DNA of 22,470 nucleotides, taken from Gracilariopsis chorda (Eukaryota > Rhodophyta > Florideophyceae > Gracilariales > Gracilariaceae). How positions within the stretch are numbered: position 1 is the first letter of the stretch; each line of letters begins with the position of its first letter. The position numbers were made by a program, and so were the translations under genes. The stretch is from NCBI GenBank assembly GCA_003194525.1, contig NBIV01000950.1, positions 1-22,470 of the forward strand, in the 5' to 3' direction. Shown here piece by piece: positions 1-11,609 of the stretch. Under the pieces are notes generated by a model. That model had not been told where the DNA came from and did not search any database. It saw only the letters and a program-made list of their open reading frames with translations.

Positions 1-957
1 ATACACAGAGTAATTGGTATTGACAAAATCCTACGGGTTACATGAGTTCCAAACACATAGATCATATACGTGATGTTTCCAATGTCGACAGAATCTCATC
101 CTCTGAGTCGATGTTGCGCCTTCTTTGAAACATAGAAACGTGTTCAAGAGTCTTGTTCAATTCTCAATTTGGTTCACTCCCGTCTGCTGCAAAATAAACG
201 CAAATACTCATGTCACGTGTATGGCTACAAAAGTGCCATTTTACATGAATGCAACAGTAGAGTATGCAGCCAGTGGGACTCTCCGGAATACACAAAATCG
301 GGACAGTACTGTTTGAACAAGAAGGAACTTAGAAAGAATAAAAGAACCTTCTGAGGCAGTGGGAAACAGTACTGCACAGGTAGCTCGGCAGGAGTGACGA
401 ACTTTGTTCAGCGTGGCACGGAGACGAAGAAAGCCGCTCTGCGCCCACGTGCTACAATTGATGATGGTTGGCCGTAGCACCCGGTCGTACATAGCCGCTC
501 TTGCATCCGTATGTTCCAATCGACGGAGACGGAAATACGAAAGAGTAGCTTTATGGTTGTGGAGTTGAAGGCTACCACTTTTATCCGGCGCCCATTGGTG
601 CTTGCACCCAATCGGAAGGCGTTAGCTGTTACCCAGTTCGCACTAGTGTAAAGCGTGTCACGGGGTGCGTGCACATCGCGGTCCGATGAAGGTACGCCAT
701 GTCGCAAATATAGTATATATATACACAGAAGAAACACAACCAGAGCCCACAAAGACCAAAACATGACAGGGAGAGTCCGTCCAAAACCTCGACTTCTTTC
801 AGGGCCGCCTGTCCAACCATTAGAAGCGTGTTAATATCAAAAAAGCATTGCATTTCACTTGTAAATTAATTAAAGAAGAAGTACAGTAATGGTCCGTATA
901 CAGAGCACACGCACCGCGCACTTCTTGCATGATTGGACTTGAATAGTCGTAAATGAC

Positions 958-1006
958 ACCAACAATAAACTACCAAAAGCCACCAACAATAAAACTACCA
1001 AAAGCC
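958..1006. repeat. 24-base tandem duplication, unit 1
   Basis: Two adjacent copies of a 24-base string beginning accaacaataaactacc. The second copy here has one extra a. Confidence 0.85.
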
Positions 1007-2203
1007 ACATACGCAGGCTAACACCAGATTAAATTGTTAGCAAACCCGGAGTAACGTTTCATTGTCCAAAGCATCTCCTTCTTTAAATAAATACCATGAT
1101 GATCAAATAGCTTTCTTAATAAACCAGGCTCCTCCACTTTGTTTTCAACTCTTTGGATTGGGTTTCTTACTTTCTATTTTCTTTTTTACAGTGATTGTTG
1201 CAACACTGATATATGTTTGAATGAAACTGCTCTTTTTCCTAATAGTAAACTTAGTTTTAATTTCGTAGCAGAGATGTTATTATAGTTGTTTCGCATGTCG
1301 TTCTAGAATCTAAAAAGCTCTTTGTGTAATCAAAGCATCACGTTACTGATTGTAAGGAAGGCCGTTCCTCTACATAAGTGTTTTTTTTGGGTGCTAGAAG
1401 GTTCCTCGTAGCCCAATTAATTTACAACCGGCGGAGTGCGATAAAGTGTTGGACTTGTGGGCCTTAACGTTTTTCAGAATTTCATTTGTCTTTACTTGGA
1501 TTGAAGAACTCGCTTCATGTTGTCCGTATTAAGTGTTTTCTGCAGTCAGACTGAGCTATGAGTACGTATTTATAGGCCACTACTGTCCACGTACGATACA
1601 AAGAAGAAGAACTCACTACCATTCGTTCCTTAAGATTTGGCTGAGATTCCAGTCTTCGCATTTCTGAATTATTGATTCCTACCGCTACCAATACCATCTG
1701 CATGTTTTGCACAAAACCTACAACTACTTGCAGTGAAGCAACGTTTTCGAAGGTCCAACCTGTCTAATATGAATGCCAAATACCTTCGTGTGTGTTAAGA
1801 TGGAGATGAAGGAATGTGGGGATCCTTTCTGGAAGATGCATTTATAAGGTGCCATGCATGCTCGATGCTGTTTGACGAAACTGTGCATGCCGCACTCTAT
1901 CTAACATAATCGATAGGTACTTAACCATTACGTTTGTATCGTAATAATGTGAAATGTTTGCAAACCGGAAAAACAGAGATCACAAGCAAGCAGAACGGTC
2001 CTTTCCCGTTTGCTGTGATTAAGTACATTTTGAATATGGAAGGGCGATGGTAGGATCTTAGAAGTAAGTTTTTATGCAACTCATTGACAACATTTGAGTA
2101 CGTATTCTCTTTGAACCTCCTGCTTTCCAATGCCGACCAATTTCTAAATTCCCAGTGGGGATTCTTCCGACAGTTCGTTCTCGAGTTACGCATGCTTCCC
2201 TTT

Positions 2204-2653
2204 TCATGTTTTGCGGTATTCCCGAAGTTTTTTGAGTGAGCTCTTTTGGTAAACCTCGGATACTACGGCCAGTGAGTCACGAGTGTACACTGTCTTAACA
2301 ATTGCGTCAGCACCTCCGGTTGACTGTATCACTTCTTGCGAAATTGACTTGAAGATATCTGTTGCTGTTCCGTAGAGCTGCGATTGCAACATGATACCCA
2401 TAAGATCTTCACGAATTTTGTGCGAATTGTTCGCGTCCAATTTGCTGTGAAACGATTTCCATTGCGCGACTGCTGTCGCATAAAGTTCCTGGTTATCTTT
2501 TCCGTTGGGCCAGAGCACGGTCTTTATGGCCCACAAGGCGCAAGGTCGTTTCGGTAGATCAGAGCTCTCTGGGCCCATAACAATGAGAAAACCATCGAAT
2601 TCTCGGAGCAAAGGTCTAGTCTTTACTAGGCGTTGGTCGGTCCTATCTTTCCT
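2204..2653 (-). pseudogene. Gag-like retroelement remnant in unit 1 (best-preserved copy)
   Basis: An open frame of about 149 codons lies between a TAG at 2654-2656 and the stop at 2204. The first possible start in the frame is a TTG, so this looks like an internal fragment or an exon and not a gene with its own ATG. Recognisable pieces are REFDG near the N terminus, AVAQWKSF, a stretch reading QSQLYGTATDIFKSI, a GGADAIVKTVY stretch and DSLAVVSEVYQ. From memory this arrangement (W, then LxGxAxD, then GG and a run before VxxxY) resembles the N-terminal Gag-like domain of Ty1/copia-type and related retroelements of invertebrates. No protease, reverse transcriptase, integrase or LTR follows in the unit, so it cannot be a complete element. 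A host exon of Gag origin is also possible. Confidence 0.45.
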
Positions 2654-3240
2654 CTACCTACGGCAACCACCGAGCCGGCGCCTCTTCTTATACGCTTCCA
2701 GAGGCCCTCTCCTAGGTAAAGATACTAAAAATGCAATAGAATATTGTCGGCTGTTGCGTGGCAGTTACTGCATTTCACATCTGCACGGAGCGACGGAGCT
2801 CACTGTGCGAGAGTGGCGGGTCTTCGGAGGTCGGCAATGGTGAAGCCGGTGCTGAATTAGCACCCACATTGCCCTTCATGGGCTCCCTCATCGCTTCTTT
2901 CAACTTCTTATAAACAGCGCACGTACCATTTGGTACGGTTGGTATTGTCTACGTGAAAGACGCATTGGGAGTTCTTCCTGTACGGACTGCGGCGCTGGGC
3001 TCACTAATCGATATAATGCATCAAGTGGAGCTGCGCCACTACTGTCACGGTTACTCTTATTTTGCAGCTACCGTCGGTACCGGCTCGCGAGAGTGTCTGC
3101 GTGAACTGAAAAAAGGGACACAAGAAAGTGCATGCCGGTCTTTTCTTTCTTTTGAAAGAGTCATTTGAACTCATTCGAGACAATCTAAATACCGATGCAT
3201 GACGAACACGAGACGAGCTCAAAAATTAATGGGCTGTGTT

Positions 3241-3520
3241 GGAGAAGCCGTGCCAGCGTGGGATCGTGTCTGTTCTCTCTCCGAACAAAGCGAATGCCAA
3301 CACCAAAGTTCCCCTCCTCCTCACTGGTATGGAATTTAGATGGACTGTTTCCCTTTTTGTGCGTTATTGTACTGCAATTGCCTTTTTGTACTGTCGGTTC
3401 GGTGTCGGGAGCCGCTAAGGATTTAATCGTCAACAGGAGCAGCCGTGCCGGCGTTTGATAGTGTCTGTTCTATTGTTGAAAAAGAGAAGCTGTGCCGGTG
3501 TGTGATCGCGTCTGTTTTCG
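3241..3520. repeat. Three diverged copies of a ~37-base motif (unit 1)
   Basis: Three related stretches lie at 3241-3277, 3436-3473 and 3483-3520. All share the pattern gRgMagcYgtgccRgcg followed by gatMgYgtctgttYt. The first is separated from the second by about 160 bases; the second and third are nearly adjacent. The spacing and divergence suggest an old local duplication. No coding frame runs through them. The function is unknown. Confidence 0.7.
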
Positions 3521-3674
3521 CTTCAACTTTCGATTGAAGGGATTTATCGTTTACAGAGTCTATCATGTAATGTATATGCAGTTAAACGCTACTTAAGGCT
3601 TGAAAATTGCTCTATATCGCGATTCATATCCTTCGTTTTTCGGAAGTATTGCTTCACATTCACAACGGGTATAG

Positions 3675-4978
3675 TTATTGTCCATCTTTATGAGAGTCCC
3701 TATGTCTCTTCAGATTGTACATTCTGTCGAATTCACGTCCACAAATGTCACATTGAAATTTCGGCCTCTCTTGTTTCCCATGTGACATGGTAGTGTGGGT
3801 CCTCAAGGCTTTTTCTGAAACAAAGGTACGAGAACAATCTGGACAAGCAAATGGCATCTGAAGCGTGTCTGGGTGCATTCGCTTAGTATGACTATGCAAG
3901 TAGTCTTGTCTTGTAAAACTCTTTCCGCATTGTCCGCAGGTATAACTTTGCGGTTGTGACGGAGGCCTATGATGTGATACAAGATGACTGTATCGAGCGT
4001 CCTTTGAGAAAAATGTTTGGTCACATTGAGGACATTTCGTTTCCTCATGCTTTGCGGAGTGCCGTAAGAACGCCCTCACATATGGGGTTGTATAGCCACA
4101 CGCGCATCTGTGAACTTGTGGACAGCTGCGTTGGTGCTCCTGGGCTTCCGGCACGGTGTTGAATGTGTGGTTGCACTTGCTGCAATCATAGTTCCGACTT
4201 TTCTTGGATTGCCGTTGGCCTGCGGCCCCAGGCGCAGGCTCAGGCGCAGACGCAGATGCAGACGCAGACGCAGACGCAGGCGCAGACGCAGACGCAGGCG
4301 CAGGCGCAGGCGCAGGCGCAGGCGCAGCTCGCTTGCGGGAGACTGGAGGTCTTACCGCGCCGCCTGTAGATGGCCTTGCGCGCGATGGGCCTGCCCCCGC
4401 GACTGATGAGCTTGCGACATTCGGACCTGTGAAATATGGACCTGCAACATGTCGAGATGGCCCAGGAACTGCTCCAGAAGCTGCGCCAGATGGACCTGCG
4501 CCGGATGGACCCGCACCGGATGGCCCTGCGCCTGATGAACCGGCGAAATATGTTCTTGTTGTTGGCACAAAAGGGCCTGGGAAATATGGACCGGCAACGT
4601 GCGGAGATGCGCCAGAAGCTGATGCTTCCCGATGGACTTCCTGTAGATCGACCTGCAACAGGTTGATCGAACTGCAGCAGGTCGACGTTGAGTAGGTCGA
4701 CTTGCAGGTAGGCTGACCTGCAGTAAGTAGACCTGCCTCCGACTGACGTGCTGCGCTTGAAGATCCCCGTCCGCGAGCAACATTCCTTCGGATGCTGCCG
4801 GTGTTCTGGCACCTGAGGGAGCTGGCGTAGTGGGGGAACTCCTTCTATTACGGAGTTCCAAAAGAGCTTCGGCAACTTCCATTTTGTCACTATTTCGTGT
4901 GGCACTACTTGTTCGGCTACTGCTTGTCGAGCGGTTGCTACCGGATCCGTCTCTATTCGAATTTCTTCGTGATGACAT
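3675..4978 (-). pseudogene. Zinc-finger gene copy in unit 1, frameshifted in the N-terminal part
   Basis: Same gene as the intact copy in unit 4. All six fingers and the Ala-Pro/Ala-Ser run are in one open frame (3675 to about 4625). Against unit 4 there is an added base near 4626, another near 4662, another near 4706 and a lost base near 4785, so the N-terminal part is out of frame with the fingers. The ATG at 4976-4978 and the first 50 or so codons are intact. The Ala dipeptide run has five Ala-Pro then later five Ala-Ser, where unit 4 has four and six, at the same total length. The shifts may be consensus errors, in which case this would be a working gene. Confidence 0.75.
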
Positions 4979-6227
4979 ATTTGATTAAACCTGGGTTTGG
5001 TATTTTATGAAAATCGCTTCAAATTTGGCTGATAGTTGGTTTGGTAGTTGTGTCTGTACGTATTGTGATTGGTACTGCGTATGGATAGAGTCATTACTAT
5101 ACTGTCCTAATCGTATTTATGGAGCATGGTGGGTCGCTATAGACGATAGCGTCTGCCTAAACTACATATTTAGACCTGTGGATGAACTCTAGGTTCCCCT
5201 TTATCGTATGATGGATGCCATTCTCTTTCATCGATTATACACAGAGTAATTGGTATTGACAAAATCCTACGGGTTACATGAGTTCCAAACACATAGATCA
5301 TATACGTGATGTTTCCAATGTCGACAGAATTCTCATCCTCTGAGTCGATGTTTGCGCCTTCTTTGAAACATAGAAACGTGTTCAAGAGTCTTGTTCAATT
5401 CTCAATTTGGTTCACTCCCGGTCTGCTGCAAAATAAACGCAAATACTCATGTCACGTGAGTATGGCTACAAAAGTTGCCATTTTACATGAATGCAACAGT
5501 AGAGTATGCAGCCAGTGGACTCTCCGGAATACACAAAATCGGGACCAGTACTGTTTGAACAAGAAGAACTTAGAAAGAATAAAAGAACCTTCTGAGGCAG
5601 TGGGAAACAGTACTGCACAGGTAGCTCGGCAGGAGTGAACGAACTTTGTTTCAGCGTGGCACGGAGACGAAGAAAGCCGCTCTGGCGCCCACGTGCTACA
5701 ATTGATGATGGTTGGCCGTAGCACCCGGTCGTACATAGCCGCTCTTGCATCCGTATGTTCCAATCGACGGAGACGGAAATACGAAAGAGTAGCTTTATGG
5801 TTGTGAGTTGAAGGCTACCACTTGCATTATTCCGGCGCCCATTGGTGCTTGCACCCAATCGGAAGGCGTTTAGCTGTTACCCAGTTCGCAGGCTCTGCAC
5901 TGTCCATCCGTGTAAAGCGTGTCACGGGGTGCGTGCACATCGCGGTCCGATGAAGGTACGCCATGTCGCAAATATAGTATATATTATATACGTGTACAAG
6001 AAGAAACACAACCAGAGCCCACAAAGACCAAAACATGACAGGAGAGTCCGTCCAAAACCTCGACTTCTTTCAGGGCCGCCTGTCCAACCATTAGAAGCGT
6101 GTTAATATCAAAAAAGCATTGCATTTCACTTGTAAATTAATTAAGAAGAAGTACAGTAATGGTCCGTATACAGAGCACACGCACCGCGCACTTCTTGCAT
6201 GATTGGACTTGAATAGTCGTAAATGAC

Positions 6228-6275
6228 ACCAACAATAAACTACCAAAAGCCACCAACAATAAACTACCAAAAGCC
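6228..6275. repeat. 24-base tandem duplication, unit 2
   Basis: Two perfect adjacent copies of the same 24-base string as at 958-1006. Confidence 0.85.
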
Positions 6276-7520
6276 ACATACGCAGGCTAATAACACCAGA
6301 TTAAATTGTTAGCAAACCCGGAGTAACGTTTCATTGTCCAAAGCATCTCCTTCTTTAAATAAATACCATGATGATCAAATAGCTTTCTTAATAAACCAGG
6401 CTCCTCCACTTTGTTTTCAACTCTTTGGATTGGGTTTCTTACTTTCTATTTTTCTTTTTTACAGTGATTGTTGCAACACTGATATATGTTTGAATGAAAC
6501 TGCTCTTTTTTTTCCTAATAGTAAAACTTAGTTTTAATTTCGTAGCAGAGATGTTATTATAGTTGTTTCGCATGTCGTTCTAGAATCTAAAAAGCTCTTT
6601 GTGTAATCAAAGCATCACGTTTACTGATTGTAAGGAAGGCCGTTCCTCTACATAAGTGTTTTTTTTGGGTGCTAGAAGGTTCCTCGTAGCCCAATTAATT
6701 TACAACCGGCGGAGTGCGATAAGTGTTGGACTTGTGGGCCTTAACGTTTTTCAGAATTTCATTTGTCTTTACTTGGATTGAAGAACTCGCTTCATGTTGT
6801 CCGTATTAAGTGTTTTCTGCAGTCAGACTGAGCTATGAGTACGTATTTATAGGCCACTACTGTCCACGTACGATACAAAGAAGAAGAACTCACTTACCAT
6901 TCGTTCCTTAAGATTTGGCTGAGATTCCAGAAGTCTTCGCATTTTCTGAATTATTGATTCCTACCGCTACCAATACCATCTGCATGTTTTGCACAAAACC
7001 TACAACTACTTGCAGTGAAGCAACGTTTTCGAAGGTCCAACCTGTCTAATATGAATGCCAAATTACCTTCGTGCTGGTGTTAAGATGGAGATGAAGGAAT
7101 GTGGGGATCCTTTCTGGAAGATGCAAGTGCATTTATAAGGTGCCATGCATGCTCGATGCTGTTTTGACGAAACTGTGCATGCCGCACTCTGTATCTAACA
7201 TAATCGATAGGTACTTTATGTAGAACCATTACGTTTGTATCGTAATAATGTGAAATGTTTGCAAACCGGAAAAACAGAGATCACAAGCAAGCAGAACGGT
7301 CCTTTCCCGTTTGCTGTGATTAAAGTACTACATTTTGAATATGGGAAGGGCGATGGTAGGATCTTAGAAGTAAGTTTGTTATGCAACTCATTGACAACAT
7401 ATTGAGTACGTATTCTCTTTGAACCTCCTGCTTTCCAATGCCGACCAATTTCTAAGAATTCCCAGTGGGGATTCTTCCGACAGTTCGTTCTCGAGTTACG
7501 CATTTGGCTGCTTCCCTTTT

Positions 7521-7976
7521 TCATGTTTTGCGGTATTCCCGAAGTTTTTTGAGTGAGCTCTTTTGGTAAACCTCGGATACTACGGCCAGTGAGTCACGAG
7601 TGTACACTGTTTCTTAACAATTGCGTCAGCACCTCCGGTTGACTGTATCACTTCTTGCGAAATTGACTTGAAGATATCTGTTGCTGTTCCGTAGAGCTGC
7701 GATTGCAACATGATACCCATAAGATCTTCACGAATTTTGTGCGAATTGTTCGCGTCCAATTTGCTGTGAAAACGATTTCCATTGCGCGACTGCTGTCGCA
7801 TAAAGTTCCTGGTTATCTTTTCCGTTGGGCCAGAGCACGGTCTTTATGGCCCACAAGGCGCAAGGTCGTTTCGGTAGATCAGAGCTCTCTGGGCCCATTA
7901 ACAATGAGAAAACCATCGAATTCTCGGAGCAAAGGTCTAGTCTTTACTAGGCGTTGGTCGGTTCCCTATCTTTCCT
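7521..7976 (-). pseudogene. Gag-like remnant in unit 2, frameshifted
   Basis: Equivalent of 2204-2653. Frame changes caused by added bases near 7611, 7770 and 7899 split it into two shorter open pieces (about 7728-7916 and 7580-7801). Otherwise it reads the same residues as the unit 1 copy. Confidence 0.4.
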
Positions 7977-8559
7977 CTACCTACGGCAACCACCGAGCCG
8001 GCGCCTCTTCTTATACGCTTCCAGAGGCCCTCTCCTAGGTAAAGATACTAAAAATGCAATAGAATATTGTCGGCTGTTGCGTGGCAGTTACTGCATTTCA
8101 CATCTGCACGGAGCGACGGAGCTCACTGTGCGAGAGTGGCGGGTCTTCGGAGGTCGGCAATGGTGAAGCCGGTGCTGAATTAGCACCCACATTGCCCTTC
8201 ATGGCTCCCTCATCGCTTCTTTCAACTTCTTATAAACAGCGCACGTACCATTTGTACGGTTGGTATTGTCTACGTGAAAGACGCATTGGGAGTTCTTCCT
8301 GTACGGACTGCGGCGCTGGCTCACTAATCGATATAATGCATCAAGTGGAGCTGCGCCACTACTGTCACGGTTACTCTTATTTTGCAGTACCGTCGGTACC
8401 GGCTCGCGAGAGTGTCTGCGTGAACTGAAAAAAGGGACACAAGAAAGTGCATGCCGGTCTTTTCTTTCTTTTGAAAGAGTCATTTGAACTCATTCGAGAC
8501 AATCTAAATACCGATGCATGACGAACACGAGACGAGCTCAAAAATTAATGGGCTGTGTT

Positions 8560-8845
8560 GGAGAAGCCGTGCCAGCGTGGGATCGTGTGTCTGTTCTCTC
8601 TCCGAACAAAGCGAATGCCAACACCAAAGTTCCCCTCCTCCTCACTGGTATGGAATTTAGATGGACTGTTTCCCTTTTTGTGCGTTATTGTACTGCAATT
8701 GCCTTTTTGTTACTGTCGGTTCGGTGTCGGGAGCCGCTAAGGATTTAATCGTCAACAGGAGCAGCCGTGCCGGCGTTTGATAGTGTCTGTTCTATTACTG
8801 TTGAAAAAGAGAAGCTGTGCCGGTGTGTGATCGCGTCTGTTTTCG
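8560..8845. repeat. Three-copy ~37-base motif, unit 2
   Basis: Members begin at 8560, 8758 and 8808. The first carries an extra gt (gatcgtgtgtctg) compared with the other units. Confidence 0.68.
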
Positions 8846-8998
8846 CTTCAACTTCGATTGAAGGATTTATCGTTTACAGAGTCTATCATGTAATGTATAT
8901 GCAGTTAAACGCTACTTAAGGCTTGAAAATTGCTCTATATTCGCGATTCATATCCTTCGTTTTTCGGAAGTATTGCTTCACATTCACAACGGGTATAG

Positions 8999-10308
8999 TT
9001 ATTGTCCATCTTTATGAGAGTCCCTATGTCTCTTCAGATTGTACATTCTGTCGAATTCACGTCCACAAATGTCACATTGAAATTTCGGCCTCTCTTGTTT
9101 CCCATGTGACATGGTAGTGTGGGTCCTCAAGGCTTTTTCTGAAACAAAGGTACGAGAACAATCTGGACAAGCAAATGGCATCTGAAGCGTGTCTGGGTGC
9201 ATTCGCTTAGTATGACTATGCAAGTAGTCTTGTCTTGTAAAACTCTTTCCGCATTGTCCGCAGGTATAACTTTGCGGTTGTGACGGAGGCCTATGATGTG
9301 ATACAAGATGACTGTATCGAGCGTCCTTTGAGAAAATGTTTGGTCACATTGAGGACATTTCGTTTTCCTCATGCTTTTGCGGAGTGCCGTAAGAACGCCC
9401 TCACATATGGGTTGTATAGCCACACGCGCATCTGTGAACTTGTGGACAGCTGCGTTGGTGCTCCTGGGCTTCCGGCACGGTGTTGAATGTGTGGTTGCAC
9501 TTGCCTGCAATCATAGTTCCGACTTTTCTTGGATTGCCGTTGGCCTGCGGCCCCAGGCGCAGGCTCAGGCGCAGACGCAGATGCAGACGCAGACGCAGAC
9601 GCAGACGCAGGCGCAGACGCAACGCAGGCGCAGGCGCAGGCGCGCAGGCGCAGGCGCAGCTCGCTTGCGGGAGACTGGAGGTCTTACCGCGCCGCCTGTA
9701 GATGGCCTTGCGCGCGATGGGCCTGCCCCCGCGACTGATGAGCTTGCGACATTCGGACCTGTGAAATATGGACCTGCAACATGTCGAGATGGCCCAGGAA
9801 CTGCTCCAGAAGCTGCGCCAGATGGACCTGCGCCGGATGGACCCGCACCGGATGGCCCTGCGCCTGATGAACCGCGAAATATGTTCTTGTTGTTGGCACA
9901 AAAGGGCCTGGGGAAATATGGACCGGCAACGTGCGGAGATGCGCCAGAAGCTGATGCTCCCCGATGGACTTCCTGTAGATCGACCTGCAACAGGTGATCG
10001 AACTGCAGCAGGTCGACGTTGAGTAGGTCGACTTGCAGTAGGCTGACCTGCAGTAAGTAGACCTGCCTCCGACTGACGTGCTGCGCTTGAAGATCCCGTC
10101 CGCGAGCAACATTCCTTTCGGATGCTGCCGGTGTTCTGGCACCTGAGGGAGCTGGCGTAGTGGGGGAACTCCTTCTATTACGGAGTTCCAAAAGAGCTTC
10201 GGCAACTTCCATTTTGTCACTATTTCGTGTGGCACTACTTGTTCGGCTACTGCTTGTCGAGCGGTTGCTACCGGATCCGTCTCTATTCGAATTTCTTCGT
10301 GATGACAT
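8999..10308 (-). pseudogene. Zinc-finger gene copy in unit 2, multiple frameshifts
   Basis: Same gene as in unit 4, with ATG at 10306-10308 and stop at 8999. The last three fingers are in one frame (8999-9223). Upstream the frame changes repeatedly. One-base gains or losses fall near 9333, 9362, 9374, 9408, 9504, 9873, 9909, 9957 and 10091, mostly in homopolymers, with further slippage inside the hexanucleotide run at 9564-9659. So many homopolymer changes with hardly any substitutions point to sequence error more than to decay. Confidence 0.75.
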
Positions 10309-11560
10309 ATTTGATTAAACCCTGGTTTTGGTATTTTATGAAAAATCGCTTCAAATTTGGCTGATAGTTGGTTTGGTAGTTGTGTCTGTACGTATTGTGA
10401 TTGGTACTGCGTATGGATAGAAGTCATTACTATACTGTCCTAATCGTATTTATGGAGCATGGTGGGTCGCTATAGACGATAGCGTCTGCCTAAACTACAT
10501 ATTTAGACCTGTGGATGAACTCTAGGTTCCCCTTTATCGTATGATGGATGCATTCTCTTTTCATCGATTATACACAGAGTAATTGGTATTGACAAAATCC
10601 TACGGGTTACATGAGTTCCAAACACATAGATCATATACGTGATGTTTCCAATGTCGACAGAATCTCATCCTCTGAGTCGATGTTGCGCCTTCTTTGAAAC
10701 ATAGAAACGTGTTCAAGAGTCTTGTTCAATTCTCAATTTTGGTTCACTCCCGGTCTGCTGCAAAATAAACGCAAATACTCATGTCACGTGAGTATGGCTA
10801 CAAAAAGTGCCATTTTACATGAATGCAACAGTAGAGTATGCAGCCAGTGGGACTCTCCGGAATACACAAAATCGGGACAGTACTGTTTGAACAAGAAGGA
10901 ACTTAGAAAGAATAAAAGAACCTTCTGAGGCAGTGGGAAACAGTACTGCACAGGTAGCTCGGCAGGAGTGACGAACTTTGTTCAGCGTGGCACGGAGACG
11001 AAGAAAGCCGCTCTGGCGCCCACGTGCTACAATTGATGATGGTTGGCCGTAGCACCCGGTCGTACATAGCCGCTCTTGCATCCGTATGTTCCAATCGACG
11101 GAGACGGAAATACGAAAGAGTAGCTTTATGGTTGTGGAGTTGAAGGCTACCACTTGCATTATCCGGCGCCCATTGGTGCTTGCACCCAATCGGAAGGCGT
11201 TAGCTGTTACCCAGTTCGCAGGCTCTGCACTGTCCATCCGTGTAAAGCGTGTCACGGGGTGCGTGCACATCGCGGTCCGATGAAGGTACGCCATGTCGCA
11301 AATATAGTATATATTATATACGTGTACAAGAAGAAACACAACCAGAGCCCACAAAGACCAAAAACATGACAGGGAGAGTCCGTCCAAAACCTCGACTTCT
11401 TTCAGGGCCGCCTGTCCAACCATTAGAAGCGTGTTAATATCAAAAAAAGCATTGCATTTCACTTGTAAATTAATTAAGAAGAAGTACAGTAATGGTCCGT
11501 ATACAGAGCACACGCACCGCGCACTTCTTGCATGATTGGACTTGAATAGTCGTAAATGAC

Positions 11561-11609
11561 ACCAACAATAAACTACCAAAAGCCACCAACAATAAACTAC
11601 CAAAAAGCC
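11561..11609. repeat. 24-base tandem duplication, unit 3
   Basis: Two adjacent copies of the 24-base string; one extra a in the second. Confidence 0.85.

Larger units (their letters stand above)
1..5236. repeat. Macrosatellite unit 1 (about 5.2 kb, head-to-tail)
   Basis: First complete unit in the window, in the phase set by the anchor atacacagagtaattgg. The window edge is arbitrary, so this is a choice of phase and not a biological boundary. It lines up with units 2 to 4 from end to end. It is the unit with the most small internal deletions (2 to 16 bases), for example near 646, 1838, 1920, 2025, 2190 and 3473. These often fall between short matching bases. Single-base differences from the other units are mostly in homopolymers. 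Confidence 0.97.
5237..10569. repeat. Macrosatellite unit 2
   Basis: Second complete unit and the longest, at 5333 bases. Against the other units it carries many one-base gains or losses in homopolymers, including about ten in the zinc-finger gene, but few or no substitutions that I noticed. That error profile is typical of noisy long-read consensus, so the length difference should not be taken as biology. Confidence 0.97.
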
